Part shown: piece by piece, positions 59,670-64,000 of the stretch
Layout: the number at the start of each line of letters is the position of its first letter
Position numbering within the stretch: position 1 is the stretch's first letter
Assembly (NCBI GenBank): GCA_904397845.1
Contig: CAJFOX010000011.1
Coordinates: 62,001 to 126,000 of the forward strand
Source: an uncultured Oscillospiraceae bacterium
GTDB lineage: Bacteria; Bacillota; Clostridia; Oscillospirales; Ruminococcaceae
Direction: 5' to 3'
Length of the DNA stretch: 64,000 nucleotides
Position numbers and translations under genes: made by a program
The notes under the pieces: model-generated
Databases searched by the model: none
The model's input: the letters and a program-made list of their open reading frames with translations, nothing else
Told to the model about the DNA's origin: nothing

Positions 59670-60358
59670 TGCCCCATCAGTTCCAGCGCTACCTTTGCCG
59701 CAGCCTGTTCAGCGTTTTTCTTGGAACGCCCTTCTCCCCGGCCGATGACATTGCTGTTTAAGTGCACCTCGACCACAAAATGCTTATTGTGGTCCGGACC
59801 CGATTCCTCTACCAATTCATAGGTTACCCGCTCTTCCGGATTTTTCTGGATGATCTCCTGGAGAATTGTTTTATAGTCTTTAAACGCCGCCGGCGTGTGG
59901 TTTTCGATAGCGGGAACGACATAGTGAAGGACAAATTCTGTAGCTGGCTCCATGCCCCCGTCCAAATAGATTGCTGCAATCACCGCCTCAAAAGCGTCAG
60001 CTAAAATCGACGGGCGCTTCCGTCCGCCGGTGGATTCTTCCCCTTTGCCCAGGAAGAGAAAATTACCCAGTCCCAGCTCAACAGCATACTGGCAAAGCGC
60101 TTTTTCACAAACCAGCGCCGCCCGCAGCTTAGTCAGTTCTCCTTCTGGCAGATGGGAATAATGCCGGAACAGATAGTCAGACACGATAATCGACAGAACC
60201 GCGTCCCCCAAAAATTCCTGCCGTTCGTTGCAGGGCTCCCCCTTCTTCCCCTCATTGGCATAAGAAGAATGCGTAAGGGCTATGGTCAGGTATTTCACCT
60301 TATGGAAGTGATATCCCAGCTTTTCCTGGCATAATTTCAAATCATTTTGACTGCTCAT
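59666..60358 (-). CDS. rnc: Ribonuclease III
   Basis: NERQEFLGDAVLSIIVSDYLF signature and dsRBD. Confidence 0.97.
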   Translation of the reverse strand: MSSQNDLKLCQEKLGYHFHKVKYLTIALTHSSYANEGKKGEPCNERQEFLGDAVLSIIVSDYLFRHYSHLPEGELTKLRAALVCEKALCQYAVELGLGNFLFLGKGEESTGGRKRPSILADAFEAVIAAIYLDGGMEPATEFVLHYVVPAIENHTPAAFKDYKTILQEIIQKNPEERVTYELVEESGPDHNKHFVVEVHLNSNVIGRGEGRSKKNAEQAAAKVALELMGQ

Positions 60359-61380
60359 GCATTTTCGGCTCCTTGCTCTTTTGCTTTCATTTCAGCCAGA
60401 TACCCTTCAATCGCCCCGATCACATCCTGGCTGGTAAAGCGCATTGCCTGCCCAATGGCGTTTTTAAAGGCTTTGGCATCAGAACTGCCATGGGCCTTGA
60501 TCGTGGGCTTGGAAATGCCCAAAAGCGCGGCGCCGCCGTACTCTTTATAATCCATCTTCTTTTTAAACTCCCCCAAGCCACCCTTTAAAGTCAGGGCAGC
60601 CAGCTTTGTCATTGTATTTTTCATAAGGATATTCTTGACCTGACCGATCAGCGCCTTGCTGAGGCCCTCGGTCAATTTCAACACAATGTTTCCGGTAAAA
60701 CCATCGCACACTGCGACGTCACAGCCGCCCAACGGCAGCTGACGGGCTTCGATATTTCCGACAAAATGCAGCGGAGAGCCTTTCAGCTGCTGATAAGCCT
60801 CCTGCTGCAGCGGTGCGCCCTTGTGTTCTTCCGTGCCGTTGTTGATCAGTGCCACTCGCGGAGAATCCACCGACATAATTTTATTCATATAAGCAGAGCC
60901 CATCAGGCCAAACTGCACCAGCATCTCCGGCCGGCACTCTGCGTTGGCCCCACAGTCAATAAGCATATACCGTCCTTCCACTGTGGGAATGACCGGCGCC
61001 AGCGCCGCACGCTTAATCCCTTTGATCCGCTTAACGATCAGGCTGGCACCGACTACAAACGCGCCAGTACTGCCTGCGCTGACAAAAGCATCGCCTTTGC
61101 TCTCGGCTAAAAGTTTTAGGCCTACAGCCATGGAGGAGTCCTTGTAGCTTTTTAAAATTTCAGTAGGCTCCGCATTCATGTCCATTACCTGCGGCGCATG
61201 GACGATTTCCATCCGTTCCAATGAAACGCCGTTATCCGCGGCTGTTTTTCGAATCACAGCCTCATCGCCGGTGAGAACGATATCAATCCCGTACTCTGCC
61301 GCGGCCATAGCAGACCCTTTTAGAATTTCCAACGGGGCGTTGTCCCCTCCAAAAGCATCTACAATGATTTTCATAAGCAC
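60355..61380 (-). CDS. plsX: Phosphate acyltransferase PlsX
   Basis: IIVDAFGGDNAPLEILKGSAMA, FVSAGSTGAFVVGA, DGFTGNIVLKLTEG. Confidence 0.97.
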   Translation of the reverse strand: MLMKIIVDAFGGDNAPLEILKGSAMAAAEYGIDIVLTGDEAVIRKTAADNGVSLERMEIVHAPQVMDMNAEPTEILKSYKDSSMAVGLKLLAESKGDAFVSAGSTGAFVVGASLIVKRIKGIKRAALAPVIPTVEGRYMLIDCGANAECRPEMLVQFGLMGSAYMNKIMSVDSPRVALINNGTEEHKGAPLQQEAYQQLKGSPLHFVGNIEARQLPLGGCDVAVCDGFTGNIVLKLTEGLSKALIGQVKNILMKNTMTKLAALTLKGGLGEFKKKMDYKEYGGAALLGISKPTIKAHGSSDAKAFKNAIGQAMRFTSQDVIGAIEGYLAEMKAKEQGAENA

Positions 61381-62027
61381 ACCAGCCTTTCTATTTGCTA
61401 ACTCTTATTGTTTGACGGACAGCCGGACTCTCCGGTAGCAGATTGCCTGATCTGGCATGAAAATCGGCCAAGCAATGTGCCAATCCCCTCCCGCGCACTG
61501 TGCCGCCGCCCGACAACAGAGGACTTACCTTTATCCTCTCCGAATCGGGAGATCATAACACCATCTTGCCTTGCCCACAGGCTGGAATCCATAACAGTTA
61601 GATCGCCGGTATAAGCAGCGGGGGATGTTGTCCCATCATAGCATCACGCGGCCAAAGCAACGCCGGCTTTTTGCCATATGGATTCTGCCAACATTTCGAA
61701 TGCAACCTCGATATAGCCGGTTATGCCTAGCAGCTTAAGGAGAACGCCCCGGCAAACCCCATACATTTTCGCATCTTTATGCAATGCACGTATTTTCATG
61801 CGACAAAGCGCAGAAAATCTACTTACATACGTCATTATATTATAGCAAACCCCTCTTTTTTTTTCAATAGTTCCATTTTTACCAAGTGCTATCCATTCAT
61901 CCGCTTAAAGGTTAAGTACAGCATGGCACATATCTGTTTTTCGAACGCCTCCTCCTAGGAATCCATGAAAGTAAAGCGGCAGAAAATACATCCGCCAGCC
62001 TAAATCATATTATTTGTTTTTATGCTT

Positions 62028-62297
62028 TCAAAATTCCATTTCATCTCGATATGCGAACCATTCAGCCGTCTGCCGCGTCCATGAGTTCTTCTTTTGATTT
62101 GGATGGTCTGTAATCCCCTGATGTCAGAGTCATCCTATCATCTTTCTGAAAAAGTCCGCTGCGCCGCATCAAGAATTTTTCCACAGTTACTTCTGGTATT
62201 TGCTCTGTGCCGCATAGCACCTTTCTTCTCTTACCATATCTGTGTAGCTGTTCGTTACGAAAGGGTTTTGGAAAGCGTCTTGTAGCAATTAACAGGT
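62028..62297 (-). pseudogene. Possible decayed gene remnant (unidentified C-terminal fragment)
   Basis: Open frame YLLIATRRFPKPFRNEQLHRYGKRRKVLCGTEQIPEVTVEKFLMRRSGLFQKDDRMTLTSGDYRPSKSKEELMDA..., apparently continuing after a frameshift as RQTAEWFAYRDEMEF*. Confidence 0.35.
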
Positions 62298-62323
62298 ATC
62301 ATTCCCTTTTAGCCGCCAAACAA

Positions 62324-62368
62324 AACACAAGGCTGCCATCTTTACACACGGCAGCCTTGTGTTTTTAA
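62324..62368. terminator. Terminator after the HAAS-domain membrane protein gene
   Basis: aaacacaaggctgccatctttacacacggcagccttgtgttttt. Confidence 0.85.
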
Positions 62369-63459
62369 CGACCTTTTACAAAAACACCGTAGCGGAGGGT
62401 TTTATATATGGTCACACCAATGTCAACCAAAGTGAACAGAACAATAAAGGCAAGAAGGCCGTTTGATACCATGTCCGCATTCCAGAAAGAAAGGAATTTT
62501 TCTGCTGAACTTGCTTCTCCCCCCAGCGCCGACTGGATTTCAGAAACAAAATTCGGGTTCCAAATGGGCAGGACCTTCAGAACAACTACGCTTAACACAA
62601 TTTGAATTGCTCCACACACAATATTGCTGACCATAACTAATTTGCAGTAACAGCCCACCACCAGTTGCAAGATCTCATCCGCAAGGCCCACCAGCAGACT
62701 AAGCACAAATACCGGAAGAATGGTTCCCCATTGGTCCAGATTGAAAACAGGCACGGTTTTGACTGTTTCGTTTTCCGGAAAGAAGGCTGCAAAGAACTGC
62801 GGGGCAAAAATCAGCAGTACACAGAAAATGACGATAAATACAATGCCCGCTATACTATCTCCTCGGCTGATGAGCGCTTTTTTGTCTGGTATCGGTTCCA
62901 AAAAGCTGGGCGTCCATCTGGATTCCGCTGTTTTCTTTTGCTCTGACAGCTTTCCTACCGACCACTTTTCTGCTTTCTTCGTCTCGATCTTTACTTTTTG
63001 GCGTTCCATAACGGCAAAGATCAATGTCACGGCACCGAATGCGGATACGCAGGAAATCAGCACATCAGAAAATCCTTTGGTCAGACCGTCAACAATCGCA
63101 CGGATTATAATGGGCGCAGCGTTTTGCGAAGTAAAAACAGCGGCCTGACCAAAAGCATGAATAAGGGAAACGGCCAAAATCGGGACCGCAGTGCAAATTA
63201 AGATCACTTTGACAAACCAAAGATAGGTTTCAAAATATTCAGGACCGATCAGATACTGGCGGTCATTCTGATACTGTTTTGCAAATTCCGCCGGATCTCC
63301 AAGCTGGGTCAATACCGTTTCCATGGAACCTTTATCCGCGTACATATCGCTGATCAGTTCTTCTAGCTCCATCCGCGCCTCATCCCTTTGTGCCCTGGAT
63401 AGACGGCGAATAACCTGATAGATATATCTTCCCATCAACTCTTTATCATCGAGCGTCAT
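62365..63459 (-). CDS. HAAS-domain multi-TM membrane protein
   Basis: N-terminal YIYQVIRRLSRAQRDEARMELEELISDMYADKGSMETVLTQLGDPAEFAKQY plus several TM segments; overlaps the padR gene. Confidence 0.85.
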   Translation of the reverse strand: MTLDDKELMGRYIYQVIRRLSRAQRDEARMELEELISDMYADKGSMETVLTQLGDPAEFAKQYQNDRQYLIGPEYFETYLWFVKVILICTAVPILAVSLIHAFGQAAVFTSQNAAPIIIRAIVDGLTKGFSDVLISCVSAFGAVTLIFAVMERQKVKIETKKAEKWSVGKLSEQKKTAESRWTPSFLEPIPDKKALISRGDSIAGIVFIVIFCVLLIFAPQFFAAFFPENETVKTVPVFNLDQWGTILPVFVLSLLVGLADEILQLVVGCYCKLVMVSNIVCGAIQIVLSVVVLKVLPIWNPNFVSEIQSALGGEASSAEKFLSFWNADMVSNGLLAFIVLFTLVDIGVTIYKTLRYGVFVKGR

Positions 63460-63809
63460 GTTTCTTCCTCCCCCAATAACCGCCTCATTCCAGCGGATAA
63501 ATTCTCCCAATATGTTTTCATTTGTTTATAGATTTCCGTTCCATACTCCGTTCGCTGATAATATTTTCTAGGCTTTGCACCGCCGGTTTCCCACTTGCTT
63601 TCCAAAAGTCCCTGACTCTCCAGCCTGCGAAGAAGCGGATACAAGGTATTTGGATCTATGGTGATGCCCTTTTCTTCCAGGCTCTGCACCAGAGCATATC
63701 CATATTTAGGTTCTTTCATTTGGCTAAGCACACTGATTGCCAGCGTCCCTCGGCGCAGCTCCAAAAGCAAGGAGGACAACAGATCCTTCTCTTCTCCCAT
63801 CAGTGTCAC
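63456..63809 (-). CDS. PadR family transcriptional regulator
   Basis: LAISVLSQMKEPKYGYALVQSLEEKGITIDPNTLYPLLRRLESQGLLESKWE. Confidence 0.95.
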   Translation of the reverse strand: MTLMGEEKDLLSSLLLELRRGTLAISVLSQMKEPKYGYALVQSLEEKGITIDPNTLYPLLRRLESQGLLESKWETGGAKPRKYYQRTEYGTEIYKQMKTYWENLSAGMRRLLGEEET

Positions 63810-63823
63810 CTCCTAATAATAAT

Positions 63824-63844
63824 ATACTGTGTATTACACTGTAT
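63824..63844. promoter_or_regulatory. Dyad upstream of padR, candidate PadR operator
   Basis: ATAC-T-GTGT-ATT-ACAC-T-GTAT. Confidence 0.5.
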
Positions 63845-64000
63845 TGTCAATAACAAAATAAAGTAATTAAAAAAAATAACAAATTCTAACGGTTTTCATG
63901 ATGACGATAGATAAAAAGACCTCCGCCTGACTTTGCGCCGGGCGGAGGTTCTTACCGCATAAGTTGCCATATCATCAGCAAGGAATTTCATCCAACTCAC

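Noticed and set aside
1-64000. CRISPR arrays, tRNA/rRNA genes, T-box leaders, transposases, phage genes, toxin-antitoxin or defence genes
   Set aside because: None seen on reading both strands; no regularly spaced repeats, no T-box TGG box, no transposase/integrase motifs. A tRNAscan/Infernal run would be needed to exclude cryptic RNAs.

Overview
This 64 kb window is a gene-dense chromosomal segment from a low-to-mid GC Firmicute (Clostridia-like by gene content). It is mostly housekeeping. I saw no tRNA, rRNA, CRISPR array, prophage or IS element. Main blocks: (i) a truncated acyl-CoA synthetase at the left edge; (ii) a minus-strand cluster ispD-ispF-cdaA-cdaR-FAD dehydrogenase-recJ-relA-dtd-MBL-hemZ; (iii) a complete plus-strand glycine cleavage operon (gcvT-flavin reductase-gcvH-gcvPA-gcvPB-lplA-lpdA) behind a tandem glycine riboswitch with an intrinsic terminator; (iv) yajC/tgt, asd-dapA-hypothetical, queA and a class A PBP; (v) an AGCS symporter behind a long structured leader; (vi) a reverse rubrerythrin; (vii) apbE-Gx-rnfCDGEAB, in which RnfG has two FMN-binding domains; (viii) efp, aroQ, yqeG and rpsU (rpsU is missing from the ORF track); (ix) plsX-rnc-radical SAM-smc-ftsY-rdgB-yhbY-nadD-yqeK-rsfS-leuS; (x) a PadR/HAAS membrane module. 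I did not find a convincing new multi-gene system. The most novel-looking signals are RNA-level and small-gene ones: a possible orphan riboswitch or attenuator before the AGCS symporter, a switch-like rpsU leader, a small Cys-rich gene upstream of carD that is split at a T7 homopolymer, and the duplicated flavinylation domain in RnfG. All identifications come from reading the sequence, with no database search.
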